Part shown: one piece after another, positions 8,951 through 17,292 of the stretch | Layout: each line of letters opens with the position of its first letter | Position numbering within the stretch: position 1 is the first letter of the stretch | NCBI RefSeq assembly: GCF_010726085.1 | Contig: NZ_AP022560.1 | Span: 2,666,001-2,730,000, forward strand | Origin: Mycolicibacterium moriokaense | GTDB lineage: Bacteria > Actinomycetota > Actinomycetes > Mycobacteriales > Mycobacteriaceae | Length of the DNA: 64,000 nucleotides | Reading direction: 5' to 3' | Position numbers and translations under genes: made by a program | The notes under the pieces: model-generated | Told to the model about the DNA's origin: nothing | Database searches by the model: none | Seen by the model: the letters and a program-made list of their open reading frames with translations, nothing else

Positions 8951-10453
8951 TCAGTCTTTGGCAGCCTCCGCCTCCAGCTCGGCATCGATCGACTGCATGC
9001 CCGGCATCGTCAGGCCGGCCTTGCCGCGGGTAGCGAGCAGGTATCCGAGGTAGCACGCACCGATGATGACCATCACGATGACGTACGCCCATGCCTCTTT
9101 GAAGCTCGAGTCCCGGAACAACGCGAGTTCGAACGCCAGCCACACGACCGCGACGATCAGAATCGGGATCTCCCAGGCGCCGAGGTTGAACTTATCGCTC
9201 ACCGGCAACGACTTGCGCTTGATCAAGTACAGCACCACCGTCGAGGCGTACATCACCGCGGGCAGCAGTGTGGCGGCGCCGAACAGCGTGAAGAGCGCGG
9301 TCTCCGAGTGCGAGAAGACCGCCAGAATGAGTTCGGCGAGGACGACGTACAGCAGCGTCGCCTTGAGCGGCGTATGGAACTTGGGCGAGATCTGGCTCCA
9401 CTGCTGCCAACCGGGGAAGCGTTGGTCGCGCGACATCGCCCAGGTCAGCCGCACGCCGGTGATCATGATGACCAGCCCGCAGGCGAATATCGCCAGCACC
9501 ACAAGCAGGAGAAGGAGCGTCGCGACTGCTGAGCCGAGGGTCTTGTCGATGACATCGGCGATCGGGGTGCCCGATTCGGCCAGGGCCACCGGGTCGCCGG
9601 CCGCGAGCGTCACTGCGACGATGAAGATGAACCCGAGCACACCGGAAGCCAGCACGGCCTGCCACATCGCGCGCGGCACAACACGTTCGGGGTCGTTGGT
9701 CTCTTCGGCCAGGTTGGCCGCGGACTCGAAGCCGACGATGGTGAAGGCGCCGAGCAGGAAGCCGAGCATCCAGGGACCCGCCGTCGTCAGATCGCCGAAG
9801 CTCCAGAAGCCCTCCGCGGGTATGGCTCCCTTGCTCCACAGGTTCGAGAAGTTCATGTCGCCCCGCACCGCGGCGACGACCAGCAGCAGCACGGTCAGTG
9901 TGACCATGCCGATGAGTTCGAGGGAGACGAAGGTGTTGTTCACCCGCTCCGCCCACGGTGTCGATCCCCCGACCAGGAGGGCCTGGATCAAGAGCACGAT
10001 CCCGGTCACGACCCATGCGATCGTCGCCGTGCCTTCGTAGTTGAGAAGCACCGGGAAGATCGTCGACGCAATGGTGTAGTCCACCGCGACGACGACGATG
10101 GCCAGGAATGTGAACGAGATCCAACCGAGGATCCAACCGAGGATCGGATTGGCAAGCCGCGACATCCATTGGTAGTGGTAGCCGGTGACTGGGATGCGCG
10201 CGGCGAGCGCGCCGAGCACGAAGGCCACCGCAAGCTGCCCGACCGTGGCGATCGGCCAGGTCCAGATGCCGACCGGGCCCGACGAGTTCAGCACCGCGCC
10301 GTAGGTGGTGAAGATACCGGTGGCGATCGAGACGAAAGCGAAGGCCACCGCGAACGACGCGAATTTGCCTGTGCGACGCTCGAGCGCCTGCTTGTAGCCG
10401 AATTTCTCCAGGTCGGCGGCGTCGCTACCGGATGGAAGCTGCGGGACTGTCAT
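8951..10453 (-). CDS. APC-family amino acid/polyamine-type permease
   Basis: A 500-residue inner-membrane transporter with about 12 hydrophobic segments. The first follows RRTGKFASFAVAFAFVSIAT, and GFESAANLAEETNDPERVVP at about 255-274 is the conserved amphipathic segment of the APC superfamily (amino acid, choline or amine transporters). The start at 10453 has GGAGG five bases upstream; upstream in-frame starts would swallow the operator. It heads the catabolic operon, where a GlpF facilitator would be expected if glycerol were the substrate. The presence of an APC permease hints that the substrate carries an amine or is imported together with one; this is inference. Confidence 0.88.
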   Translation of the reverse strand: MTVPQLPSGSDAADLEKFGYKQALERRTGKFASFAVAFAFVSIATGIFTTYGAVLNSSGPVGIWTWPIATVGQLAVAFVLGALAARIPVTGYHYQWMSRLANPILGWILGWISFTFLAIVVVAVDYTIASTIFPVLLNYEGTATIAWVVTGIVLLIQALLVGGSTPWAERVNNTFVSLELIGMVTLTVLLLVVAAVRGDMNFSNLWSKGAIPAEGFWSFGDLTTAGPWMLGFLLGAFTIVGFESAANLAEETNDPERVVPRAMWQAVLASGVLGFIFIVAVTLAAGDPVALAESGTPIADVIDKTLGSAVATLLLLLVVLAIFACGLVIMITGVRLTWAMSRDQRFPGWQQWSQISPKFHTPLKATLLYVVLAELILAVFSHSETALFTLFGAATLLPAVMYASTVVLYLIKRKSLPVSDKFNLGAWEIPILIVAVVWLAFELALFRDSSFKEAWAYVIVMVIIGACYLGYLLATRGKAGLTMPGMQSIDAELEAEAAKD

Positions 10454-10464
10454 CGATCCTCCAG

Positions 10465-10483
10465 TGGTATAGACCATGTGGTT
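10465..10483. promoter_or_regulatory. GntR/HutC-type operator box 1
   Basis: TGGTATAGACCATGTGGTT. It begins with the near-palindrome TGGTATAGACCA, which resembles the DasR/NagR box TGGTCTAGACCA, and continues into ACCAnnTGGT. It lies 12 bp upstream of the permease start and overlaps its Shine-Dalgarno flank. It matches box 2 at 10547 in 16 of 19 positions. Confidence 0.7.
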
Positions 10484-10546
10484 GAACCGAGTATGGGTGT
10501 GACGTGGAACATCGTCAAGCGCGATTACAAACTGTTTACACACTGA

Positions 10547-10565
10547 TGGCATAGACCAATTGGTT
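10547..10565. promoter_or_regulatory. GntR/HutC-type operator box 2
   Basis: TGGCATAGACCAATTGGTT, the second copy of the box at 10465. It contains the perfect palindrome ACCAATTGGT and sits just upstream of the predicted -10 of the gntR gene, where bound repressor would block the promoter. Confidence 0.7.
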
Positions 10566-10577
10566 CGCTCGGGCGGC

Positions 10578-10583
10578 TACTCT
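10578..10583 (+). promoter_or_regulatory. Predicted -10 element of leaderless gntR promoter
   Basis: TACTCT, then six bases, then the ATG at 10590. This supports the start MPPSARKG rather than the upstream codon at 10560, which lies inside operator box 2. Confidence 0.55.
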
Positions 10584-10589
10584 GCAGCC

Positions 10590-11339
10590 ATGCCTCCCTC
10601 TGCTCGGAAAGGGCCAGCAACCACCCCGAGATACATCGCGATCGCGGCACTGCTGCGCGACCACATCGCCACTGAGCAGCTGGGACCACATACGCTCCTG
10701 CCGTCCGAGCGGGAGCTGGCCGAACGGCACGGCGTCAGCCGGATGACCGCACGCCAGGCACTCTCACTGCTCGAGAGCGAAGGCGTGGTCTACCGAAAGC
10801 CGCCGCGTGGGACCTTCGTCGCGGAGCCTCGCGTGCGGTTCCACATCGGCAGCTTCTCGGAGGAGGTGTCGCGGCTGGGCCGGCGGCCGGCCGCGCGCCT
10901 GTTGTGGGCGGAGCACCAGCATCCGACGCCCGCTGTGCGTATTGCGCTCGGGCTGGACGACCAGGCAATGGTGAACGTCTTTCACCGGCTTCGCACGGTT
11001 GACGACGTCCCGTTCGCACTTGAAACGACGTTTCTCCCCGCCGACCTGACGCCCGGCATTCTCGACATTTCCGACGACGGGTCGCTGTGGGCCGTGCTGC
11101 GGGACCGCTACGGGCTCGACCTGGCCAAGTCCACAGCGGTACTGGAGTCGATCGTCCTCGACGACGCTTCAAGTGCGCAGTTGGGTGTGCGTGCCGGATC
11201 GGCCGGCACCCTGCTCACTCGCCGCACCGAGGACGGTACGGGCCGTTGTGTTGAATACGCTCGAGACGTCTACCGGGCCGACCGCGCGTCCTTCGAGGTG
11301 TCCGAAATGCTCGGAGCGCACCGCCTCTCGGCCGTCTAG
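10590..11339 (+). CDS. GntR-family regulator, HutC subfamily (UTRA effector domain)
   Basis: A 249-residue repressor. The N-terminal winged helix-turn-helix (about 10-75) contains [20 protein letters not shown] and [20 protein letters not shown], typical of GntR/HutC proteins. The C-terminal UTRA domain (about 90-245) would bind the inducer; it includes [20 protein letters not shown]. It is divergent from the permease-kinase-flavoprotein operon, with two matching operator boxes in the 136-bp gap. The simplest reading is repression of both the operon and itself until a phosphorylated intermediate is present. The nearest known boxes are those of DasR/NagR-type regulators, which sense phosphosugars. 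Confidence 0.9.
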   Translation: MPPSARKGPATTPRYIAIAALLRDHIATEQLGPHTLLPSERELAERHGVSRMTARQALSLLESEGVVYRKPPRGTFVAEPRVRFHIGSFSEEVSRLGRRPAARLLWAEHQHPTPAVRIALGLDDQAMVNVFHRLRTVDDVPFALETTFLPADLTPGILDISDDGSLWAVLRDRYGLDLAKSTAVLESIVLDDASSAQLGVRAGSAGTLLTRRTEDGTGRCVEYARDVYRADRASFEVSEMLGAHRLSAV

Positions 11340-11356
11340 GTGCGATAACGCTCCCG

Positions 11357-11362
11357 TAAGCT
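11357..11362 (+). promoter_or_regulatory. Possible -10 element of nadD operon
   Basis: TAAGCT eight bases before the GTG at 11371. The spacing is slightly long for a leaderless start, but no Shine-Dalgarno precedes this GTG. Confidence 0.35.
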
Positions 11363-11370
11363 GGCAGACC

Positions 11371-12012
11371 GTGGCTTCTCGACGCAGGATGGGCGTGATG
11401 GGTGGGACGTTCGATCCCATTCACAATGGTCACTTGGTCGCGGCCAGCGAGGTGGCCGACCTGTTCGAGCTCGACGAGGTCGTGTTCGTGCCCACCGGCC
11501 AGCCGTGGCAGAAACGCGAGCGCTACGTCACCGCCGCCGAGGACCGCTACCTGATGACCGTGATCGCGACAGCATCCAACCCGATGTTCTCGGTGAGCCG
11601 GGTGGACATCGACCGCGGCGGACCGACCTACACCAAGGACACGTTGCACGACCTGCATGCCCTCAACCCGGACGCCGACCTGTACTTCATCACCGGAGCA
11701 GACGCACTGGCGTCGATCCTGTCCTGGCAGAACTGGGAGGAGATGTTCTCGATAGCCAAGTTCGTGGGGGTCAGCCGGCCCGGCTACGAACTCGACGGTC
11801 AGCACATCAAGACCGCCCTGACCGAACTGCCCAACGATGCGCTCACCCTCGTCGAGGTGCCTGCGCTCGCGATCTCGTCGACCGACTGCCGCAAGCGCGC
11901 CGAGCAGAACAGGCCCATCTGGTACCTGGTCCCCGACGGCGTCGTCCAGTACGTGGCCAAACGCAAGCTCTACCAAGCCCATTCGCTGGTTACCGAGGAG
12001 TCCACCCGATGA
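11371..12012 (+). CDS. nadD: Nicotinate-nucleotide adenylyltransferase
   Basis: A 213-residue enzyme adenylating nicotinate mononucleotide to deamido-NAD, an essential step of NAD synthesis. The N-terminal nucleotidyltransferase signature is [17 protein letters not shown] with the HNGH motif, and the C-terminal ISSTDCRKR matches the conserved ISST-x-x-R. The GTG start at 11371 gives [15 protein letters not shown] and a length close to the M. tuberculosis protein. It opens a five-gene operon with overlapping genes (rsfS, gpgP, octT, degV). The gene lies 31 bp after gntR, but a separate -10-like TAAGCT suggests its own promoter. Confidence 0.96.
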   Translation: MASRRRMGVMGGTFDPIHNGHLVAASEVADLFELDEVVFVPTGQPWQKRERYVTAAEDRYLMTVIATASNPMFSVSRVDIDRGGPTYTKDTLHDLHALNPDADLYFITGADALASILSWQNWEEMFSIAKFVGVSRPGYELDGQHIKTALTELPNDALTLVEVPALAISSTDCRKRAEQNRPIWYLVPDGVVQYVAKRKLYQAHSLVTEESTR

Positions 12013-12410
12013 GCGCGTCCGAGGAGGCGATCGGCATGGCGACCGTCGCCGCGCAGGCGGCGGCCTCCAAGCTGGCGACCGACGTCGTCGTCATCGATGT
12101 GTCCGGGCAGCTGGTCATCACCGACTGCTTCGTGATCGCGTCGGCGTCCAACGAGCGACAGGTCAACGCGATCGTCGACGAGGTCGAGGAGAAGATGCGC
12201 ATCGCCGGGCACAAACCCGCCCGCCGCGAAGGCGCGCGCGAGGGCCGGTGGACGCTGTTGGACTACGTCGACATCGTGGTGCACATCCAGCATCAGGACG
12301 AGCGCAACTTCTATGCCCTCGACCGGCTGTGGCGCGACTGCCCGACCGTCCCCGTGGACCTGGACGTCGATGAGCCGCTTGCGCAAAGAGAAGAGGACTC
12401 CGGCTCGTGA
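12009..12410 (+). CDS. rsfS: Ribosomal silencing factor RsfS
   Basis: A 133-residue RsfS/Iojap-family protein that binds ribosomal protein uL14 and prevents subunit joining during starvation. The conserved [19 protein letters not shown] and the segment [20 protein letters not shown] followed by [10 protein letters not shown] are present, covering the whole family domain; a short acidic tail follows. The ATG overlaps the nadD stop (ATGA), and the stop overlaps the gpgP GTG (GTGA). Position after nadD is the usual bacterial arrangement. Equivalent of M. tuberculosis Rv2420c. Confidence 0.95.
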   Translation: MSASEEAIGMATVAAQAAASKLATDVVVIDVSGQLVITDCFVIASASNERQVNAIVDEVEEKMRIAGHKPARREGAREGRWTLLDYVDIVVHIQHQDERNFYALDRLWRDCPTVPVDLDVDEPLAQREEDSGS

Positions 12411-13075
12411 GGCTCCGTCGCCTGGTCATGCTCCGGCACGGGCAGACCGAGTTCAACGCAGGCAGCCGAATGCAGGGCCAGCTCGACACCGACCTGTCCG
12501 ATCTCGGCAGGGACCAGGCCGTCGCCGCGGCCGAGGTGTTGGCCAAGCGCCAGCCGTTGCTCATCGTGTCCTCGGATCTGCGGCGCGCGCTGGACACCGC
12601 GATCAGCCTTGGTGAGCGCGCCGGTATGCCGGTGGAGGTGGACGTCCGGCTGCGCGAGACCCACCTCGGTGACTGGCAGGGAATGACCCATCTCGAGGTC
12701 GACGCCGAGGCGCCGGGTGCGCGGCTGGCGTGGCGGGAGAACGCCCGGTGGGCGCCGCACGGGGGAGAGAGCCGGGTCGACGTCGCCGCGCGCAGCGTGC
12801 CGCTGGTGCAGGAGCTTCTGGATCAACACCCGGACTGGGGTGTCGACGAACCCGATCGCCCCGTCGTGCTCGTCACGCACGGTGGACTGATCGCGGCGCT
12901 GACCGCGGCGCTGCTCGGGCTGCCCGTCGACAACTGGCCGATCCTCGGTGGCATGGGCAACTGCAGCTGGGTGCAGCTATCGGCGCACAGCGAAATCGAC
13001 GCCCCGACAACGGATATCCGCTGGCGACTCGATGTCTGGAACGCCTCGGCGCAGGTGGCTAACGATGTCCTCTGA
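12407..13075 (+). CDS. gpgP: Histidine phosphatase, probable glucosyl-3-phosphoglycerate phosphatase
   Basis: A 222-residue histidine phosphatase with the phosphate-binding RHGQTEFN (catalytic His11) and the second histidine in [13 protein letters not shown]. By synteny and order it is the equivalent of Rv2419c (GpgP), which dephosphorylates glucosyl-3-phosphoglycerate to glucosylglycerate, an early step of methylglucose lipopolysaccharide synthesis. The motif alone would also fit a generic phosphoglycerate mutase-like enzyme; the neighbouring octT supports the specific role. The GTG start overlaps the rsfS stop, and the end overlaps octT by 11 bases. Confidence 0.9.
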   Translation: MRLRRLVMLRHGQTEFNAGSRMQGQLDTDLSDLGRDQAVAAAEVLAKRQPLLIVSSDLRRALDTAISLGERAGMPVEVDVRLRETHLGDWQGMTHLEVDAEAPGARLAWRENARWAPHGGESRVDVAARSVPLVQELLDQHPDWGVDEPDRPVVLVTHGGLIAALTAALLGLPVDNWPILGGMGNCSWVQLSAHSEIDAPTTDIRWRLDVWNASAQVANDVL

Positions 13076-13790
13076 TACGAGGCCTACTCTGCTGCTGTTC
13101 TGCGACTCGTTGTCGTACTACGGCCCGACCGGCGGCCTGCCGTCCGATGATCCGCGGATCTGGCCCAATATCGTTGCCGCGCAGTTGGGTTGGGATGTCG
13201 AACTCATCGGGCGCATCGGCTGGACGTGCCGCGACGTCTGGTGGGCGGCGACTCAGGATCCGCGGGCGTGGGCGGCGCTGCCGCGAGCGGGCGCGGTGGT
13301 GTTCGCGACGGGCGGCATGGATTCGCTGCCGTCGCCGTTGCCGACGGCGCTGCGCGAGTTGATCCGCTACATCCGTCCGGCCTGGCTTCGCCGCTGGGTG
13401 CGTGACGGCTACGGCTGGCTACAGCCCCGACTGTCCCCGGTGTCGCGGTCGGCGCTCCCGCCGCACGTCACGGTGGAGTACCTCGAGATGACCCGCGGTG
13501 CCATCGATTTCAACCGACCCGGCATACCCGTGGTGGCGTCGCTGCCGTCGGTGCACATCGCGGACACGTACGGACGGGCACACCACGGCCGCGAGCCCAC
13601 GGTGAAGGCCATCACCGCGTGGGCGGCCGAGCACGACATCCCGCTGGTCGACCTGAAGGCCGCCGTCGGTGAAGAGGTCATGAGCGGCCGGGGCAATCCC
13701 GACGGCATCCACTGGAATTTCGAAGCGCATCAGGCGGTCGCCGATCTGATGCTCAAGGCGCTCGCGGAGGCTGGCGTGTCGTGTCCGTGA
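13065..13790 (+). CDS. octT: Diglucosylglycerate octanoyltransferase (SGNH fold)
   Basis: A 241-residue protein with an SGNH/GDSL-like start, [12 protein letters not shown], with the nucleophile Ser15 in C-D-S-L, and a C-terminal D-G-I-H-W that supplies the Asp-His pair. It matches the position and length of Rv2418c, reported as the enzyme transferring octanoate to diglucosylglycerate in methylglucose lipopolysaccharide synthesis. The ATG at 13065 overlaps gpgP by 11 bases, and the 3' end overlaps degV by 10, so translation is coupled. An upstream in-frame extension lies wholly inside gpgP and is not used. Confidence 0.88.
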   Translation: MSSDTRPTLLLFCDSLSYYGPTGGLPSDDPRIWPNIVAAQLGWDVELIGRIGWTCRDVWWAATQDPRAWAALPRAGAVVFATGGMDSLPSPLPTALRELIRYIRPAWLRRWVRDGYGWLQPRLSPVSRSALPPHVTVEYLEMTRGAIDFNRPGIPVVASLPSVHIADTYGRAHHGREPTVKAITAWAAEHDIPLVDLKAAVGEEVMSGRGNPDGIHWNFEAHQAVADLMLKALAEAGVSCP

Positions 13791-14614
13791 TCGTGGTGAC
13801 GGACTCGTCGTCGCGGCTGCATTCAGATGAGCTGAAGCAGCACGACATTCGACAGGTGCCGCTGCACGTCCTCATCGACGGCGTCGACCTGCGCGACGGC
13901 GTCGACGACGTGCCCTACGACGTCCACGAGAAGGTGCGCGCAACGACCTCGGGTGCATCGCCTGCCGAGCTGATCGAGACGTACCAGCAGGCGTTGGCCG
14001 ACAGCGACGGTGACGGCGTCGTCGCGGTCCATCTCTCGGCCGCGCTGTCGGGCACGTTCAGCACCGCCGTGCAGGCCTCGCGCGAGTTCGGGCCGTCGGT
14101 CCGTGTCGTCAACTCGCGCAGCGCCGCCATGGGTGTCGGGTTCGTCGCGCGTGCGGCGGCCGAGGCGGCGCAGACGGGAGCGGATCTGGAAGCCGTTGAG
14201 GCCGCGGCGCGTTCGGCGGTCCCGCGCACCCACGCGTTCATCGTCGTGCACCGCCTGGACAACCTGCGGCGCAGCGGGCGGATCGGAACGGCGGCGTCGT
14301 GGTTAGGCACGGCACTGTCGCTGAAGCCGTTGCTGACCCTCGACATGGATGGTCGGCTGGTGCTGGATCAGCGGATCCGCACGATCACCAAGGCGCATGC
14401 GGCCATGGTCGACCGGGTCGCCGAGATCGTCGGTGAGGGCCGCGCGAGCATCGCCATCCACCACGTCGACAATCACGACGGCGCCGACGAAATGGGTGCC
14501 GCGCTGACGACGCGCCTGCCGCAGATCGAATCGCTCACCGTCTGCGATATGGGCCCGGTGCTGTCGATCCACCTGGGCGCGGGCGCCGTCGGCGTGGTGG
14601 TCCAGACGGCCTAA
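13781..14614 (+). CDS. DegV-family fatty-acid-binding protein
   Basis: A 277-residue DegV protein (Rv2417c type). The N-terminal [10 protein letters not shown], the middle [20 protein letters not shown] and the C-terminal [13 protein letters not shown] are family hallmarks: serines in the first two contact a bound fatty acid carboxylate in solved DegV/FakB structures. FakB partners deliver acyl chains to a fatty acid kinase in Firmicutes; no FakA is near, so the role here is open. A link with the octanoyl transfer by the preceding gene is attractive but inferred only from the operon. The GTG start lies ten bases inside octT. Confidence 0.9.
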   Translation: MSVIVVTDSSSRLHSDELKQHDIRQVPLHVLIDGVDLRDGVDDVPYDVHEKVRATTSGASPAELIETYQQALADSDGDGVVAVHLSAALSGTFSTAVQASREFGPSVRVVNSRSAAMGVGFVARAAAEAAQTGADLEAVEAAARSAVPRTHAFIVVHRLDNLRRSGRIGTAASWLGTALSLKPLLTLDMDGRLVLDQRIRTITKAHAAMVDRVAEIVGEGRASIAIHHVDNHDGADEMGAALTTRLPQIESLTVCDMGPVLSIHLGAGAVGVVVQTA

Positions 14615-14620
14615 TCCCGT

Positions 14621-14683
14621 CGCCGAGTGCACGCTTGTTCGCGCGTCTACTCGCGGTTTGTGTCAAGAAGCGTGCAGTCGGCG
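14621..14683. terminator. Long imperfect inverted repeat between convergent genes
   Basis: CGCCGAGTGCACGCTTGTT (14621-14639) pairs with AAGAAGCGTGCAGTCGGCG (14665-14683) with two mismatches over 19 bases. It starts six bases after degV and ends four bases before the next convergent stop, so it is placed as a bidirectional terminator. There is no T run. The loop contains GCGTCTACTCGCG, whose complement recurs with one change at 57392-57404. Confidence 0.7.
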
Positions 14684-14687
14684 CAGG

Positions 14688-15740
14688 TTAGGGTCCGACG
14701 CGGCCGGTGATCGGCGGCAGATCCTTCAGCGTGACGATGCCCGGCTCCGCCGCGACAACAGCAGGCACGGCGTTGGTCACCGGCATCGCGGTGTAGATCA
14801 TGCCGAGGCCCATGAACCCGGGTTCGGTCCAGTCCCTGGGCGGCAGGCAGTGCAGCACCGTCCGCATATTCGGCAATCCGAACACCTGGATGACGTGGCC
14901 GTGTTCCAGCGGCTTCGGCGGGGTGACGTGGTTGCCCATGATCCAGTTGAACCCCACGCTGACGACGTTCTTGTCGCCGACCCAGCCGCGGTGATACCCC
15001 ATGACGCCGCCGACGGTGCCCTCTGGAATCTGCATGAAGCCCAGATCGCTATGGCCGGTCGCCGGCGTGAACGTCACGTCGAACGTCATCCTGTCCAGCT
15101 TGGCGCCGATCGCATCGGCCATCATCGCGGCGGACTCGGCGAACACCTCGCTCTCGCGGCGCACGCTCTCGGCCAGACCGGGGGTGTCGGGGTCCTGCGA
15201 GAAACCCATCGCGGTCTGCGTGCCCGCCGATTGGTAGGTCGAGCAGTCCACCGACTCGGTGATGCGAATCTCGTCGACCCGTTCACACGCGCCGGACAGC
15301 ACCATGCCCACCATATTCGTCATGCCGGGGTGGGCGCCGTTGCCGAAGATGGTGGAATTGCCCTTCTCGCAGGCTTTTCGGATGCGCTCGAGGTCCTCGG
15401 GTGTCTGTTTGCCGCCGGTGATCCAGGCCGCACTGGTGCAGACGTTGACGCCGGCTTCGAGTAGCCGGACAAGCTCATCGATGCTGGGCCACAACGGGTT
15501 GTAACAACAGGCGTCGGGCTTGGCGGCAAGCAGCGCGTCGATGTCGTTGGTGGCCTTGATGCCGGTGGGTTCGGGCCAGCCCGAGAGATCAGCGGCGTCG
15601 ACGCCCACCTTGTCCGCACCGTGGGCGTACACGCCGACCAGTTCCATGTCGTCGCGGCCGATGATCGCGTGCAGCGACCGGCGGCCGATGTTTCCGGTGG
15701 TCCACTGAATGACGCGAATAGGCCGATCGAGGGTCGTCAT
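14688..15740 (-). CDS. NAD(P)H-dependent amine dehydrogenase/dihydrodipicolinate reductase-like protein
   Basis: A 350-residue Rossmann-fold protein with the N-terminal VIQWTTGNIGRRSLHAI as dinucleotide site and a C-terminal alpha/beta dimerisation region. This arrangement is that of the 2,4-diaminopentanoate dehydrogenase-like family, common in mycobacterial catabolic clusters, where the true substrate is seldom known. The ATG at 15740 lies ten bases after the SDR stop, and the set thioesterase-SDR-this gene runs as one operon. The start is placed at MTTLDRP because the upstream in-frame stretch is the SDR gene read in another frame. It is the outermost gene of the island on this side. Confidence 0.75.
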   Translation of the reverse strand: MTTLDRPIRVIQWTTGNIGRRSLHAIIGRDDMELVGVYAHGADKVGVDAADLSGWPEPTGIKATNDIDALLAAKPDACCYNPLWPSIDELVRLLEAGVNVCTSAAWITGGKQTPEDLERIRKACEKGNSTIFGNGAHPGMTNMVGMVLSGACERVDEIRITESVDCSTYQSAGTQTAMGFSQDPDTPGLAESVRRESEVFAESAAMMADAIGAKLDRMTFDVTFTPATGHSDLGFMQIPEGTVGGVMGYHRGWVGDKNVVSVGFNWIMGNHVTPPKPLEHGHVIQVFGLPNMRTVLHCLPPRDWTEPGFMGLGMIYTAMPVTNAVPAVVAAEPGIVTLKDLPPITGRVGP

Positions 15741-15750
15741 TCGACGCAAT

Positions 15751-16596
15751 CTACATGTGGGTGCCGCCGTCGACCCGGACTTCGGTGCCGGTGACGAAAT
15801 AGGCGTCCGAGGAGGCGAGCATCGCCACCACCGCGGCGACAGCGTCCGGCTTGGCGAACATCCCGCCGCCGTCCACGGGCAGGATCGGCGTGATCTTGCC
15901 GAACAGCGAGAAGTCGGCATCGGCAGGCAGTCCGGGGCCGATGCTCTGCTTGGATTCGCCGGTGCCGTCGGTCATTCCGGAGGAGATGGAGCCGGGCTGC
16001 ACCGAGTTGAACCGGATCCCTTCCTTGGCGAACTCGAGCGCGAGCGTGTGCGTCATCGCCTGGATCCCACCCTTGGACGCCGCGTAGGCGGACATGTAGG
16101 GGTGGCCGAAGGCCGCGGACGTCGAGCTGAAGTTGACGACGGCCGGGTGGGTCCCGTTGCGCAGCGCGGGGATGGCCTCCCGCGTCATGAGGAACGTGCC
16201 GACGAGGTTGATCCGCAGCACGTGCTCGAAGTCGGCGAGCGTGGTCTCGAGGAAATGCACCGACCGCAGGATGCCCGCGGCGTTGACGAGAGCGTCCAGG
16301 CCGCCAAGGGCCTCGACGGCGCCGGCCACGCCCTGTTTGACGGACTCCTCGTCGGCGACGTCGAGGACCACCGTTGTCAGGCGGTCGCTGTGCGACTCGG
16401 CCTTCGCGACGGTGTCCTTGAGGCCGGATTCGCTGATGTCTGCCGCGGCCACCCGGCCGCCTTCGGAAAGTAGCCGCAAGACGGTCGCCTGGCCGATGCC
16501 CGAGCCGCCGCCCGTGATCAGGACTCGACGGTCCGCAAATCGCTGAAGGGATGCCATACGCAGATCCTGCTGTGCCGGGCCCGGATTGTCAGCCAT
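15751..16596 (-). CDS. Short-chain dehydrogenase/reductase (SDR)
   Basis: A 281-residue classical SDR. The cofactor motif is LITGGGSGIGQATVLRLLSEGG, broken here as TGGGSGIG at about residues 26-33, followed by DI (NAD preference), the NAAG motif in ALVNAAGILR, and the catalytic Ser, Tyr and Lys in NFSSTSAA and YAASKGG. The ATG at 16596 has AAAGGAGG upstream and overlaps the thioesterase gene by eight bases; a second start at MASLQRF is possible. A steroid or hydroxyacyl-CoA substrate is likely from context but cannot be read from the sequence. Confidence 0.88.
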   Translation of the reverse strand: MADNPGPAQQDLRMASLQRFADRRVLITGGGSGIGQATVLRLLSEGGRVAAADISESGLKDTVAKAESHSDRLTTVVLDVADEESVKQGVAGAVEALGGLDALVNAAGILRSVHFLETTLADFEHVLRINLVGTFLMTREAIPALRNGTHPAVVNFSSTSAAFGHPYMSAYAASKGGIQAMTHTLALEFAKEGIRFNSVQPGSISSGMTDGTGESKQSIGPGLPADADFSLFGKITPILPVDGGGMFAKPDAVAAVVAMLASSDAYFVTGTEVRVDGGTHM

Positions 16597-17173
16597 CTCG
16601 CTGACCTCCTTTCGGATGGATGAAGACACCTTCGGCCGTGACGGTGACGCCGTCGGGGCCGGCGATGTGGCCGACGGCGAACGTCTTCGCGCCCTCGATC
16701 CGATCGACGTGCGCCGATGCGCGCAGTGGCCGTCCCAGCGGTGTGCCACGGAGATAGCGCAGTGTCAGGGTGCCGGTGACGGCGGGTTTGCCGGGCAGAT
16801 GCGCGGTGGCGCCGAGAACGTGGTCGAGGATCAACGCGCAGACACCGCCATGGACATGGCCTGGCGGCCCCTCATACGCGGCGCCCAGCGTGAATTCCGT
16901 GTGTACCGTGCCGTCGGCGTCGTGCCGAATGGTCAGGGGAGGAGCGACGGGGTTGCGCAACCCGATGACGACGTTGCCCAATGCGATGGACTGTCCGTCC
17001 GGTCCCGTCCGCACGCCGAATGATCCGGGCACGAGCGAATCGCTCAATTGCGCTGTCGCCGAATCGATCTTTTCGGTCACCGCGGCGACCGCCGCGTCAT
17101 CCACCTCGGTGCGGATGGTGACGTCGATCAGTCGGCGCACGGACTCCGCCAGCCGTTCCTGAGCTGTGGTCAT
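16589..17173 (-). CDS. PaaI-family hotdog-fold thioesterase
   Basis: A 194-residue protein whose C-terminal half is a hotdog domain: EGPPGHVHGGVCALILDHVL contains the HGG-x(n)-D pattern of PaaI-type acyl-CoA thioesterases, with the general-base Asp in LILDH. The N-terminal 80 residues are a helical extension common in mycobacterial relatives. It should hydrolyse an acyl-CoA or aryl-CoA. It is the first gene of a three-gene operon and is divergent from the PadR regulator by 119 bp; the candidate island motif at 17237 lies between them. Confidence 0.85.
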   Translation of the reverse strand: MTTAQERLAESVRRLIDVTIRTEVDDAAVAAVTEKIDSATAQLSDSLVPGSFGVRTGPDGQSIALGNVVIGLRNPVAPPLTIRHDADGTVHTEFTLGAAYEGPPGHVHGGVCALILDHVLGATAHLPGKPAVTGTLTLRYLRGTPLGRPLRASAHVDRIEGAKTFAVGHIAGPDGVTVTAEGVFIHPKGGQRDG

Positions 17174-17236
17174 TCACTTCCTCGGGTCGGGTGCACGCAA
17201 CTCTGGTCGCTGCACCGGTCGGGCCGCAACCACACG

Positions 17237-17252
17237 TCCCGCCCAGCGGTTA
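17237..17252 (+). promoter_or_regulatory. Island motif copy 1 (upstream of padR-like gene)
   Basis: TCCCGCCCAGCGGTTA. It shares 12 of 16 bases with the copy upstream of kshA and is centred 48.5 bp before the leaderless GTG of the PadR gene. The last three bases of the GGGA half are altered, so it may be a weak site. Confidence 0.5.
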
Positions 17253-17280
17253 GTCCGCACTCGGGGGTGACCCGTGTTGT

Positions 17281-17286
17281 TAGGCT
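17281..17286 (+). promoter_or_regulatory. Predicted -10 element of leaderless padR-like promoter
   Basis: TAGGCT followed by six bases and the GTG at 17293. Confidence 0.6.
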
Positions 17287-17292
17287 GAACAG

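Noticed and set aside
14658..15464. Plus-strand frame opposite the amine dehydrogenase-like gene
   Set aside because: Antisense shadow; the minus-strand protein has clear Rossmann motifs and operon context.
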